From CAYWRZ01 sp964460845 (lineage in GTDB: Bacteria; Bacteroidota; Bacteroidia; Flavobacteriales_D; UBA2798), in assembly GCA_964460845.1 (NCBI GenBank), contig CAYWRZ010000008.1:1-64000 (forward strand): a stretch of 64,000 nucleotides of DNA. The letters run 5' to 3'. Of this stretch, positions 26,588 through 35,130 are shown in pieces. How positions within the stretch are numbered: the stretch's first letter is position 1; every line of letters starts with the position of its first letter. The notes beneath the pieces are model-generated. The model was not told the DNA's origin and did no database searches. It was given only the letters and a program-made list of their open reading frames with translations. Made by a program: the position numbers and the translations under genes.

Positions 26588-28402
26588 TTATTTCTCCGAA
26601 TATTCGCCCGCAGCCGGAATTTTAGTAACCCGATTAAGGGTATCGATTAGCGTCTGATCGGTTTTGTACCGCAGACCGATATGTGCGTTGATACCCGCTA
26701 TTTCGGGATGCGCATCGAGGTAGCGAAACAGTTCGGCAGCGGAAAAATCGAGCTTCTTTTCTTTAAAATGTGCTTCTATTTTCTCGAACAGCTCCAAATC
26801 TTCGGGATGGTCGAGCGTAAGCCGGAAGGGTCGTACCAGCTCATCGGGCAGCGTTACAAAATTGAGCTTAAAGTGCTCGGGATTATTCACGAAATACCAG
26901 CTCATGTATTCGGAATAATTGGCATTCGGGAAAAACGATTTGACGTAACGCAGCGCCGAAGCGTTAATAATCTCTACATTCATCCCCACAGCCGCATCGG
27001 TAGCTCTTGTAAAATCGGCTCCCGTTTCGAAATGCGAACGAAGCAGGATGTCGGTAATTTCGGCAGACACATATTGCATATCGGCAGTTACCCTGATTAT
27101 CACATCTATCTTGAGCCGATCGATTACATCGAGGTAACGGCGAATCACATCGTCGGGGTCGCCACGGTGAAAAATCACAGCGGGATCGTAAGTATAATCT
27201 TTCAGCTCCGCATCTTCTTCTTCGGTACTGGTCGCCAAAATGGTATAATCCACGTGCCGAAAGCGGAGGCAGTTTTTGATGCAGAGTTCTACAGAACTCA
27301 GATCACCTATTTTCAAAATAGCTTTCCGGGGCAGGCGGGTCGATTTGAGCCTGCAGGCAATAATGGTCGCGATTGTAGCGGGTCTGAAATCGCCGGCTTG
27401 TAAGGTGGTATTGGCTTGCTTAGCGGTAGCCAGCAGCCTAAACGCTTTCGTCTGCGCTTCTATCTCGTGCGCCCGCATTCCTTCCTGGTTGGAACGCTTA
27501 AACTCAAAATCGGTATCGAGGCTCAGTATTTTCCCTTCGGGCGTGTCTTTTTTAAGCAAGGGTATCTGTATAGAGCCCGAGAGGTATTTCGCTTCATTTT
27601 CATTCACAAAAGGCTGTGTAAGGGCTAAGGCATAGCGACGCAGGGTGTCGAGAAAATACCGGTAGCGTTCGCTGTCCATGCTCGAATAATGGTCGTACTT
27701 AGGCGCAGGCCCTTGCAGGCAGATATGCTTCTCGATATACACCGCTCCTTTCATAAACGCCGCTACGGGCAGCCATACGGCATCTTCTTCGGCAGGTGCT
27801 ACGTGGTCGGCAAAGCTGAGCGCATAGGGAAAGCTCGCACGAAGCTGATCGATTTTTACGAGTCCGCTGTCGATAAACTGCGTGGGATACGACTGAAAAC
27901 CGATTTGCAGAATAATTTCTTTGGGACGCAATTGCGTGCTGAACTGCTCCACTACTTCCGCTATCTGTGCGTGTTCGAGGCCGGAAATATTCAGCATTAT
28001 CTTTTTATCCGACATATCGAGTCCAGAAAACAAGCGCAGCAAATTGCGGTTATACAGTGTCGATGCCTGAAATTTAAAGCCATGTACCCGCTCGAAATTA
28101 TTGCGGGCTATTTCGAACGAATAGCTGTCAAAGGTATCGATCCAAATATGCCAATGTGCCGAGGCGGCGGTTAAAATGGTTTTCCACTGCCCGGGGGTAA
28201 AATACAACTCCTTATATACTTCGTACCAACTGAAGTCTTCGAGCGCTATCTGATCGAATTTAAAAGGTTGAAACTTAATCCCGCCGATGCCTTCCAACGC
28301 GCTGAATTCTTCTATCAGCTTAAGCATATACGCTTCGCTCCCGGCATGCACGTTAGCCACTTCAATAATATGATAAGGCGGGTTGTACAAGGGATCTGTC
28401 AT
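26588..28402 (-). CDS. Fusion: NeuB-like synthase + SAF-like + SpsF-like cytidylyltransferase
   Basis: A 604-residue protein (start chosen at 28402, MTDPLYNPPYHIIEVANVHAG; upstream open frame to 28522 would overlap the aminotransferase gene). Residues 10-260 are a divergent NeuB-type barrel: IIEVANVHAG, GIKFQPFKFD, GFKFQASTLYNRNLL, SFADHVAP (His200) and VYIEKHICLQ (His226), so key histidines persist. Residues about 275-340 look like a degenerate SAF domain. Residues 342-540 are a nucleotidyltransferase of the SpsF/CMP-KDO-synthetase-like type: RLKSTRLPRKAI, ATSTEEEDAEL, HRGDPDDVIRRYLD, RVTADMQYV, LTLDHPEDLELF. Inference: makes and activates a nonulosonate with CTP in one chain, replacing a separate pseF. 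Substrate unknown. It lies between pseC and pseI. Confidence 0.85.
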   Translation of the reverse strand: MTDPLYNPPYHIIEVANVHAGSEAYMLKLIEEFSALEGIGGIKFQPFKFDQIALEDFSWYEVYKELYFTPGQWKTILTAASAHWHIWIDTFDSYSFEIARNNFERVHGFKFQASTLYNRNLLRLFSGLDMSDKKIMLNISGLEHAQIAEVVEQFSTQLRPKEIILQIGFQSYPTQFIDSGLVKIDQLRASFPYALSFADHVAPAEEDAVWLPVAAFMKGAVYIEKHICLQGPAPKYDHYSSMDSERYRYFLDTLRRYALALTQPFVNENEAKYLSGSIQIPLLKKDTPEGKILSLDTDFEFKRSNQEGMRAHEIEAQTKAFRLLATAKQANTTLQAGDFRPATIATIIACRLKSTRLPRKAILKIGDLSSVELCIKNCLRFRHVDYTILATSTEEEDAELKDYTYDPAVIFHRGDPDDVIRRYLDVIDRLKIDVIIRVTADMQYVSAEITDILLRSHFETGADFTRATDAAVGMNVEIINASALRYVKSFFPNANYSEYMSWYFVNNPEHFKLNFVTLPDELVRPFRLTLDHPEDLELFEKIEAHFKEKKLDFSAAELFRYLDAHPEIAGINAHIGLRYKTDQTLIDTLNRVTKIPAAGEYSEK

Positions 28403-28469
28403 CGGTTTTTCAGATAGGTGAAGTGGTACGAAAATTATTTTTTCAGCGAAAAAAGCACATTCGCTTTGA

Positions 28470-29624
28470 TCAGCTTTGTAAAAATTCAAGGATATGCTGT
28501 ATGACGTAATCCTGCTCCTCATTGGTAAGCGCAGGGTACATCGGCAAGCTCAGGCATTGTGCATAATAGGCTTCCGCCTCCGGAAAATCGCCTTCTTTCC
28601 AGCCCAGGTTACGGTAATACGGTTGCAGGTGCACCGGTATATAATGTACCTGACAAAAAATCTGATGTTGACGAAGAAAATCGTACAGGGCTTTACGGCG
28701 CGGCGTACGGATTACATACAGGTGAAAGGCGTGTCGAATAGCTGCCGCACGAATGGGAAGCTGTACATACCCCGCAAGCGCTTTGTCGTACCGGGCGGCT
28801 ATTTCCTGCCTGCGTGCAAACCCTTTTTCGGCTGCAGCGAGCTGTGTTACGCCCAAAGCGGCCTGTATATCGTTGAGACGGTAATTGTAGCCCAGCTCCT
28901 GCATTTCGTAGTACCAGGCCCCGTGATTTTCTTCCAACTGATCGGGCTCGCGGGTAATGCCGTGCGTACGGAGCTGCCGTAATTTTTGATAGAATGCTTC
29001 GTGACGGGTCGTGATCATGCCTCCTTCGCCGGTGGCAATGTGCTTGACCGGATGAAAAGAGAACACAGAAAGATCGGCCAGTTGTCCGTCGCCCGAACGG
29101 TAGGTCTGTCCATTTTTACCCGTAAAAGCAGCACCGGGAGAATGGCAGGCATCTTCCAATATCCAAAGCTTATGCGTATCGGCTAAGGTTCTGAAAGCTT
29201 CGAGGTCAGCGGGGTATCCGGCAAAGCTTACGGGAATGATGCCGCTGAAAAAGCCCGGAGGCTTACTTTCGATAAGGGCGCGTACCTTCTCTACATCGAG
29301 CAGAAAAGTGTCGGGATCGATATCGGCAAACCACACTTCTCCGCCGCAATAGCGCACACAATTGGCCGAAGCGACAAAGGTATTGGGCGTGGTGATCACA
29401 CGCGAGCCCGCTTGTACACCCAGTGTTAAGGCGGCCAGGTGCAAAGCGGTGGTTCCGTTAGAAACAGCCACCGCATAAGGTGCGTCTATGTAGGTCGCAA
29501 ATTTTTTCTCGAATAGTGCTACGGCCGGACCCTGTGTAAGAAAATCGGAACGCAGCACTTCGGCCACTGCCTCCATATCGGCTGCGGTAATCTGTTGCCT
29601 TCCGTAGGGTATGGGTTTCATCAC
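28470..29624 (-). CDS. pseC: UDP-4-amino-4,6-dideoxy-N-acetyl-altrosamine transaminase
   Basis: A 384-residue PLP-dependent aminotransferase of the DegT/DnrJ/EryC1 family that aminates the 4-keto sugar made by PseB. Visible features: AVSNGTTALHLAAL (phosphate binding), TTPNTFVASANCV, EDACHSPGAAF with the PLP Asp, and SFHPVKHIATGEGGMI with the Schiff-base Lys194. VHYIPVHLQPYY near the C-terminus is typical of PseC. It directly follows pseB (stop and start adjacent at 29624/29625), which fixes the pathway assignment well. Confidence 0.93.
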   Translation of the reverse strand: MMKPIPYGRQQITAADMEAVAEVLRSDFLTQGPAVALFEKKFATYIDAPYAVAVSNGTTALHLAALTLGVQAGSRVITTPNTFVASANCVRYCGGEVWFADIDPDTFLLDVEKVRALIESKPPGFFSGIIPVSFAGYPADLEAFRTLADTHKLWILEDACHSPGAAFTGKNGQTYRSGDGQLADLSVFSFHPVKHIATGEGGMITTRHEAFYQKLRQLRTHGITREPDQLEENHGAWYYEMQELGYNYRLNDIQAALGVTQLAAAEKGFARRQEIAARYDKALAGYVQLPIRAAAIRHAFHLYVIRTPRRKALYDFLRQHQIFCQVHYIPVHLQPYYRNLGWKEGDFPEAEAYYAQCLSLPMYPALTNEEQDYVIQHILEFLQS

Positions 29625-30644
29625 TCAGTCAAATTCCGGATCGACGTATTGTTTGATCAGGGCGCGAAGCTGATCGCTATTCAGCCATTGTGTATTGGTG
29701 CCCGAGTTATAGCCAAAATCGGAGGTCACGCGTTTGGCTTTTCCGGAACCGACCAGCTCTTCGCTACGCGTTTTCCACTTTTCGTTGGTCGGATAAATGA
29801 TAAAGTAAGATTCAAATTCGAGGGTATTGAGCGCATCGCTCGGGGTGATCATGTCTTCGTGGATTTTTTCACCGGGGCGCACACCTACTATTTCGACGCG
29901 GGCATGCGGCGCTACGGCTTTGGCCAGCTCCAGAATGTTGTACGAAGGCAGACGCGGCACAAAAATTTCTCCGCCCACTCCTTCACGAATGGCTTCCATG
30001 ACCAGCTCTACGCCTTCTTCGAGCGAGATGTTAAAACGGCTCATTTCGGGATGCGTCACCGGAAGCACACCTTCTTTGCGCTTACCGAGGAAAAAAGGAA
30101 TTACCGAACCCCGCGAGCCCATCACATTGCCGTAGCGTACTACCGAAAAACGGATGTCGCGCGAACCTTTGATATTGTTAGCGGCTACAAACAGCTTATC
30201 GGAGCATAGCTTGGTGGCACCGTACAGGTTGATAGGAGCCGCAGCCTTATCGGTCGAAAGCGCCACTACCGTGTTGACCTGCGAATACAGGGCCGCATCA
30301 ATGACATTTTCGGCACCATTCACATTGGTACGAATACATTCGGTAGGATTATATTCGGCGGCAGGTACCTGCTTCATGGCAGCCGCATGAATCACGATGT
30401 CGATTCCTTCAAACGCTCTTTTGAGTCGTTCCTTATCTCTTACATCGCCTATAAAATAACGAATACAGGGGTATTTCGACTGTGGAAACTGCAGCGACAT
30501 TTCATACTGCTTCAGCTCATCGCGCGAAAAAATAACCAAACGGCGTACACCGGGATGCTCGCGCAGCACGGTTTCTACGAATTTCTTCCCAAAAGAGCCT
30601 GTACCGCCGGTAACCAGAATAGATTTATCGTTTAAAAAGGACAT
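29625..30644 (-). CDS. pseB: UDP-N-acetylglucosamine 4,6-dehydratase (inverting)
   Basis: First enzyme of the pseudaminic-acid pathway: dehydrates and epimerises UDP-GlcNAc to a 4-keto-6-deoxy-altro sugar. It is an extended short-chain dehydrogenase with NADP motif VTGGTGSFGKKFV, RDELKQYEM, the PseB/FlaA1 hallmark MKQVPAAEYNPTECIRTNVNG, and LSTDKAAAPINLYGATKL. I chose the ATG at 30644 (MSFLNDKSILVTGG, 339 residues); an upstream GTG at 30674 would add ten residues before the nucleotide-binding strand. The next gene upstream ends 210 bases away, so a promoter for the pse genes may lie in 30645-30854. Confidence 0.94.
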   Translation of the reverse strand: MSFLNDKSILVTGGTGSFGKKFVETVLREHPGVRRLVIFSRDELKQYEMSLQFPQSKYPCIRYFIGDVRDKERLKRAFEGIDIVIHAAAMKQVPAAEYNPTECIRTNVNGAENVIDAALYSQVNTVVALSTDKAAAPINLYGATKLCSDKLFVAANNIKGSRDIRFSVVRYGNVMGSRGSVIPFFLGKRKEGVLPVTHPEMSRFNISLEEGVELVMEAIREGVGGEIFVPRLPSYNILELAKAVAPHARVEIVGVRPGEKIHEDMITPSDALNTLEFESYFIIYPTNEKWKTRSEELVGSGKAKRVTSDFGYNSGTNTQWLNSDQLRALIKQYVDPEFD

Positions 30645-30854
30645 AGATCTGAGTTGTGATGAAAACAACCGCACCCTTCATCCGCACCCGAAGGGACTTA
30701 GGAGAGACACGGCAAAACGTGAAGATGCAAATCTAATGATTCATTTGCAAAATTATGGGTAAAAGGCAAGGCTATACAGTAGCGGAAGGCTGTAAAAGGA
30801 TGAAAACCTTCTGTTTGGGGCAACTTTTACTTTTCTCCGCCGCTAAGATTCGGT

Positions 30855-31781
30855 TCAGCCTTCTTTCTTAAAAAACAGCCCGGCACTGACCCAGGCCCTG
30901 AAGCGCAACAGAAAAAATCCGCGTGCAGGAGCGCCTTTGAGCGTATAAGCCACAAAGAGCAGCAGGCTGGCCACCCATTTAAAAAGTTCCAGCATATACC
31001 GTTTTACTACGGCAAAAAACCCTACTCTGCTTACCCTAATCCGCTCGCTGTAGCCGACCCCGTATGCCTGACGACGGATAAACCCGGGTGTGGTGCGCGA
31101 TGCAGGTATAATATGATGTACGGTGGCTCCGGGCACATACCAGGGCTGATACCCCAATGCACGCAGCCTGTTAAAAATATCTTTTTCTTCGCCGCCTTGC
31201 AGGTTTTTACCCTTCCGCCCGAGGTTCACATCAAAGGCTCCCACCTCGGCCAGCGCCGCCGCCCGGAAAGACATATTGGCACCTATAGGGAAAATACGAC
31301 GCGGCAAGGGTTTATCTTCGGCACCCAAATCAATGGCCGCTACAAGCGGAAGCAGAAAACGCGACATCCAGTGCGGAGTACCCTCTTCGAAGAGCGGAAT
31401 GGTGCGCCCACCGGCTGCCATTACGGAAGGATGTTCGCGGTAAAAGCGGATAAGCCGGCTTACATAGTCTTTTTCGGCAAAGGCGTCGTCGTCGAGAAAA
31501 ACCAGTATCTCGCCTTTCGCTTCGCGGATACCACGATTTCGGGCATGCGAAAGTCCCTGATTATATTCGACGATGTGCCTGTAACGCAATCCGGGATATT
31601 TTTCGCCAAACGCTTCACAGATCGCCGTGGTATTGTCGGTCGAATTATTGTTGATTACAAGCAGCTCGAAATCGGCGGCAGCGGCATCCTGAAATGCGAT
31701 GCTTTGCATAGCCCTGTACAGGTAAGGGTCACGATTATACGTGCAGATAATTACCGATATCCAGGGCGAGCTGTGGCTCAT
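30855..31781 (-). CDS. Family 2 glycosyltransferase
   Basis: A 308-residue inverting GT-A glycosyltransferase: WISVIICTYNRDPYLYRAM, LLVINNNSTDNT, GLSHARNRGIREAKGEI, and LVFLDDDAFAEKDYV containing the metal-binding DxD. GGEEKDIFNRLRALG (ED/GGEE acceptor motif) follows, then a C-terminal hydrophobic, basic region (about 260-300) that may hold it to the membrane. Its start overlaps the end of yfhO by 4 bases (ATGA), so the two are translationally coupled. Likely adds a sugar to the glycan assembled by this locus; donor unknown. Confidence 0.92.
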   Translation of the reverse strand: MSHSSPWISVIICTYNRDPYLYRAMQSIAFQDAAAADFELLVINNNSTDNTTAICEAFGEKYPGLRYRHIVEYNQGLSHARNRGIREAKGEILVFLDDDAFAEKDYVSRLIRFYREHPSVMAAGGRTIPLFEEGTPHWMSRFLLPLVAAIDLGAEDKPLPRRIFPIGANMSFRAAALAEVGAFDVNLGRKGKNLQGGEEKDIFNRLRALGYQPWYVPGATVHHIIPASRTTPGFIRRQAYGVGYSERIRVSRVGFFAVVKRYMLELFKWVASLLLFVAYTLKGAPARGFFLLRFRAWVSAGLFFKKEG

Positions 31782-34700
31782 GCGGCCGGAGCATTGGATT
31801 TGGACTGCCTCCAGGCCAGGAAAAACATACCCGCCACCAACAGCAGGAACACACCGTTCATAATAAGCCCTACTTTGCGTGCCAAAAAGAAATCTTCGGG
31901 TTCAAAGCGAAACTCGATCGCATGTGTGCCGGCAGGCACGTCAAGTCCACGCAACACGTAATTGGCGCGCACATGCGGCACAAGCTGTCCGTCGATATAA
32001 GCATTCCACCCTTCTGCGTAATAAATTTCGGAAAAGACCACAAAACCGGGCTGCGCAGATCGGCTCTCATACACCAACTGGTTGGGCAGGTACGAACGCT
32101 GGACAATAGAAGCGGTACTGTCTGCGAAACTTCCTTTAAACTTGACATCGGCTTCAAAACGCTTATCTACCAATGCCGTATGCGCCGGATCAAGTTCTGC
32201 CAGGCCGCTTATTTCCTCGTTGGCATTCTCCACCATGTTCACCTCTTTCACAAACCAGGCCGAGCCCAGCGCAAGGGGATTCACGACAGGCGGTAATTCG
32301 CCATTGAGTATGATATAACGGGTATTCAGCATATTGAGCACAGGTGTATGTGCAAATACGCCCGACGCGGCAAAGGCTTCGCTCAGTTGTTCGGGACGAA
32401 GCTCGGGAATGCTCAGCACCCGATTTATCATGCCCAGCAAAAGGTTATGTTCGTGCATCAGGTTAAATTCGATCAGCTCCTGATACCGCTTGAGCTTGGC
32501 GCCGTGGTAGCCTCCTACAGATTTATGGAAATAAGAAGTACCCGCATTGTTAAACGGATCGCCCACAGCGAGCACACGGTAATCGGTGGCCAGGTTCAGT
32601 GTCGGGAACATGGCTTCGTCCACATCCTGCTGTGCAAGCTGGCGTTTGCCTCTAATTTCTTGTTGAATAACGGCAAGCCTTTGCTCGGCCTTCTGCGCAA
32701 TCTCAGGATTTAATGCCGCTTCGGCCTCAAAAATAGCCCGATCGGCCGCAGAAGATAAATAAGGAGGAGTGCCTTTTTTCTGCCATTGCGCATACTCGCC
32801 TTTTTCTTTTTCTACTTTAAGATAACGGCGGTTTACACCCCAAAGATCAAACAACATCAGCAAACCTAAGGTAGCCACCAAAACGCCCTTTTGGAACGTA
32901 CCGCGCATAAAGAGCGCCAGGGCTGCAATGCCTGCTAATACAAAGACAAAGCTTCTGAATGCATCTGCGCGAAACACCCCTATACGATACGCAATCAGAT
33001 CGGCTTCTACCTTACCGATTCCCGCATAAGCCGGATCTATCGCTTTTTCGGCGAAAAACCGGTTTTCTCTCTCGCTCAAGAAAGAAAGGAACTGTTCCGG
33101 TACAGCGATCAGCAACAGTACAGCGGCCGAAAAAATACCCGATACGATAAAAAACAACTTTTGCTTCGACCGGGTTTCTTCCGGCTTATCGTCCCAAAGC
33201 TGCTTGATGTAAAGTATTCCGAGGAAAGGCAGGGTAAGCTGTGCTACCGTCAGAATCATGGCTACTACCCTGAATTTATTATATCCGGGCACATAGTTGA
33301 TAAAGAAGCTGGTCAGATCCATAAAAGGCAGCAACGCCAAAATAGGCACGGCGAGTACAGCCCAAATCACGCCGCTGCGACGGCTTCGGATAAACAAAAG
33401 CGCCAGGATCCAGCATGCGGAAAACCAAACAAAGTAGCGGGCCAGGTTGGGTAAATAAGTACTTAGCAGCACTATCAATGCAAGCGCAGGTATGCCTATT
33501 CCCGCCCAAGTCAGCGCTTCGCGGCGGTTGCGCACAAACACCAGGGTCAATATCCAAAACGGGAGTCCGATCCCGATTGTCGCCCCCGGACTGCTCAGCC
33601 CCCAGGCAAGGAACACCACCAGCACGGTAGCGGCCAAAAGCGCCCATTTGAGCGGATCGCGCACAAATACCAACCCGAGTACAAACAGGAAAATAATGAG
33701 CATCCCTGTATAAGTAGGTCCTCCGGTAAAAGGCTGATCGCCCCAATACGGACTTACCAGCATTCCTTCGCGCCCCCTGCTGTTACTGTATTTTTCGTAT
33801 TCCGAATACACAAATCCTTTGAGTTCCATCGAGATACTGCGATCGTCCATAAACTCATTATCGGCAATCAATGCGCCTGAGGCGCCTCCGTTGGCATTGG
33901 GTACCGCAAGGGTAAAGGTTTCTCCACGACCATAGCTCCAGGCGGTAATATAACCCGATTCGAGTCCTTTTTCGGCTTGTTTCGTCTCTCCGGTGGGCGT
34001 AATGGTCAATTCCGAAGGACCGCGAGTCGTTTCCTTACTGTAGTTATATGTACCCCATAAATTGGCCAAATTGACAGAGACTGCAAGCACTACGCCTAAT
34101 GCGAGATAAGGAATACGCTTAAAAAACCCGGTCACATCACCTTTATTCGCTATACGCAACAGAAGCTCTCCAAGCCCGGCTACTAAAAGCAAAATGGCCA
34201 TGTAATAAGTAATCTGGAAATGATTACTCATAATTTCCATCCCTAAAAACAGGGTGAAAAGTGCTGTGGCAAGCCAGGTTCGTTTATCGCGCAAAAGCAG
34301 CATAAACGAGCCTAACACCGCCGGCATATAAGCCAGCGCATGCACCTTGGTATTATGCCCCGCCGCAATAATCAGAATAAAATAGGTAGAGAAAGCATAC
34401 GCCGCTGCACCGGCAATAGCCAGCCAAGGATTGACCTTAAAGCAAAGCAGCAAAATGTAAAAACCGACAAACAGCAGGAAGGCATACCCTATCACGCCCG
34501 GAATACCGAGCATTGCCAGTCGGTCGAGCTTTACCAGCAGGTTCGCATTGTGATTAATATCTACCTGATAAGCAGGCATCCCGCCAAAAAGCGCATTGGT
34601 CCAAAGGGTTTCGTCCTTAAACTCTTTGCGGTAATCCCTTATTTCTTTCGACATTCCGCGGTAGGTATCCACATCGTGCTGTTTCAGCTCATAGCCCTGA

Positions 34701-34792
34701 AGCACAGGCGAAAAGAAACTCAATGTAAGCGCTGCAAAAACAGCTATGGCTACCGCATGCGGAAGGTATTTCCTGTAATTGAATGTTTTCAT
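31778..34792 (-). CDS. YfhO-family large membrane protein (GT-C-like)
   Basis: A 1004-residue polytopic membrane protein of the bacterial YfhO family. It begins KYLPHAVAIAVFAALTLSFFSPVL, then an extracytoplasmic loop with DVDTYRGM...ETLWTNALFGGMPAYQ, the typical YfhO/GT-C first loop with acidic residues. About 12-13 hydrophobic segments follow, then a large extracytoplasmic C-terminal domain (about 660-970: RAQYVLRGLDVPAGTHAIEF-like beta region) and a last TM (LIMNGVFLLLVAGMFFLAW). YfhO of Gram-positives is implicated in glycosylating teichoic acids; here a lipid-linked-sugar glycosyltransferase role in the surface glycan pathway is inferred. Coupled by 4-base overlap to the GT2 gene. Confidence 0.88.
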   Translation of the reverse strand: MKTFNYRKYLPHAVAIAVFAALTLSFFSPVLQGYELKQHDVDTYRGMSKEIRDYRKEFKDETLWTNALFGGMPAYQVDINHNANLLVKLDRLAMLGIPGVIGYAFLLFVGFYILLLCFKVNPWLAIAGAAAYAFSTYFILIIAAGHNTKVHALAYMPAVLGSFMLLLRDKRTWLATALFTLFLGMEIMSNHFQITYYMAILLLVAGLGELLLRIANKGDVTGFFKRIPYLALGVVLAVSVNLANLWGTYNYSKETTRGPSELTITPTGETKQAEKGLESGYITAWSYGRGETFTLAVPNANGGASGALIADNEFMDDRSISMELKGFVYSEYEKYSNSRGREGMLVSPYWGDQPFTGGPTYTGMLIIFLFVLGLVFVRDPLKWALLAATVLVVFLAWGLSSPGATIGIGLPFWILTLVFVRNRREALTWAGIGIPALALIVLLSTYLPNLARYFVWFSACWILALLFIRSRRSGVIWAVLAVPILALLPFMDLTSFFINYVPGYNKFRVVAMILTVAQLTLPFLGILYIKQLWDDKPEETRSKQKLFFIVSGIFSAAVLLLIAVPEQFLSFLSERENRFFAEKAIDPAYAGIGKVEADLIAYRIGVFRADAFRSFVFVLAGIAALALFMRGTFQKGVLVATLGLLMLFDLWGVNRRYLKVEKEKGEYAQWQKKGTPPYLSSAADRAIFEAEAALNPEIAQKAEQRLAVIQQEIRGKRQLAQQDVDEAMFPTLNLATDYRVLAVGDPFNNAGTSYFHKSVGGYHGAKLKRYQELIEFNLMHEHNLLLGMINRVLSIPELRPEQLSEAFAASGVFAHTPVLNMLNTRYIILNGELPPVVNPLALGSAWFVKEVNMVENANEEISGLAELDPAHTALVDKRFEADVKFKGSFADSTASIVQRSYLPNQLVYESRSAQPGFVVFSEIYYAEGWNAYIDGQLVPHVRANYVLRGLDVPAGTHAIEFRFEPEDFFLARKVGLIMNGVFLLLVAGMFFLAWRQSKSNAPAA

Positions 34793-34888
34793 TTAAAAGG
34801 GATTCGGCTTGTAAAAATAGCATTTATTTACAAACCCGAAAGTGCCTGCCATAGCGGCTAAATCGCGCTAAAACAAAGACAAATACGA

Positions 34889-35116
34889 CTAATTCAGATC
34901 TTCGTAATCGACGTATTCGCTCTGATCATCGCCGTAACGTTTACGAGGAGGCTTGTGCAAAGAGGGCCTCGGCTTAGGTACCCGCGAACGGGGTGGCGGT
35001 GGAGAAGCAGATTTACGCGTTGACCCATCGGACACGGAAAGCTTACGGAAAAAACCAAGCAGCCAAAGCAATCCCAGCACTAAGATCAATCCCTCTGTAA
35101 AGCTGATTTTTCCCAC
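34889..35116 (-). CDS. Small single-pass membrane protein (DUF4834-like)
   Basis: A 75-residue protein: one N-terminal transmembrane helix (LILVLGLLWLLGFF), then a Ser/Pro/Arg-rich linker, ending EYVDYEDLN. The tail resembles the YVDYEE ending of the DUF4834 family of small Bacteroidota membrane proteins, from memory. It starts 14 bases downstream of the carB stop and so is probably co-transcribed with carB. Function unknown. Confidence 0.7.
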   Translation of the reverse strand: MGKISFTEGLILVLGLLWLLGFFRKLSVSDGSTRKSASPPPPRSRVPKPRPSLHKPPRKRYGDDQSEYVDYEDLN

Positions 35117-35130
35117 TTTACACGCCGTTT

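Noticed and set aside
28403..28522. Extended N-terminus of the NeuB-SpsF fusion
   Set aside because: It would overlap the pseC gene by about 50 bases and does not look like part of the barrel; ATG 28402 leaves a normal spacer.
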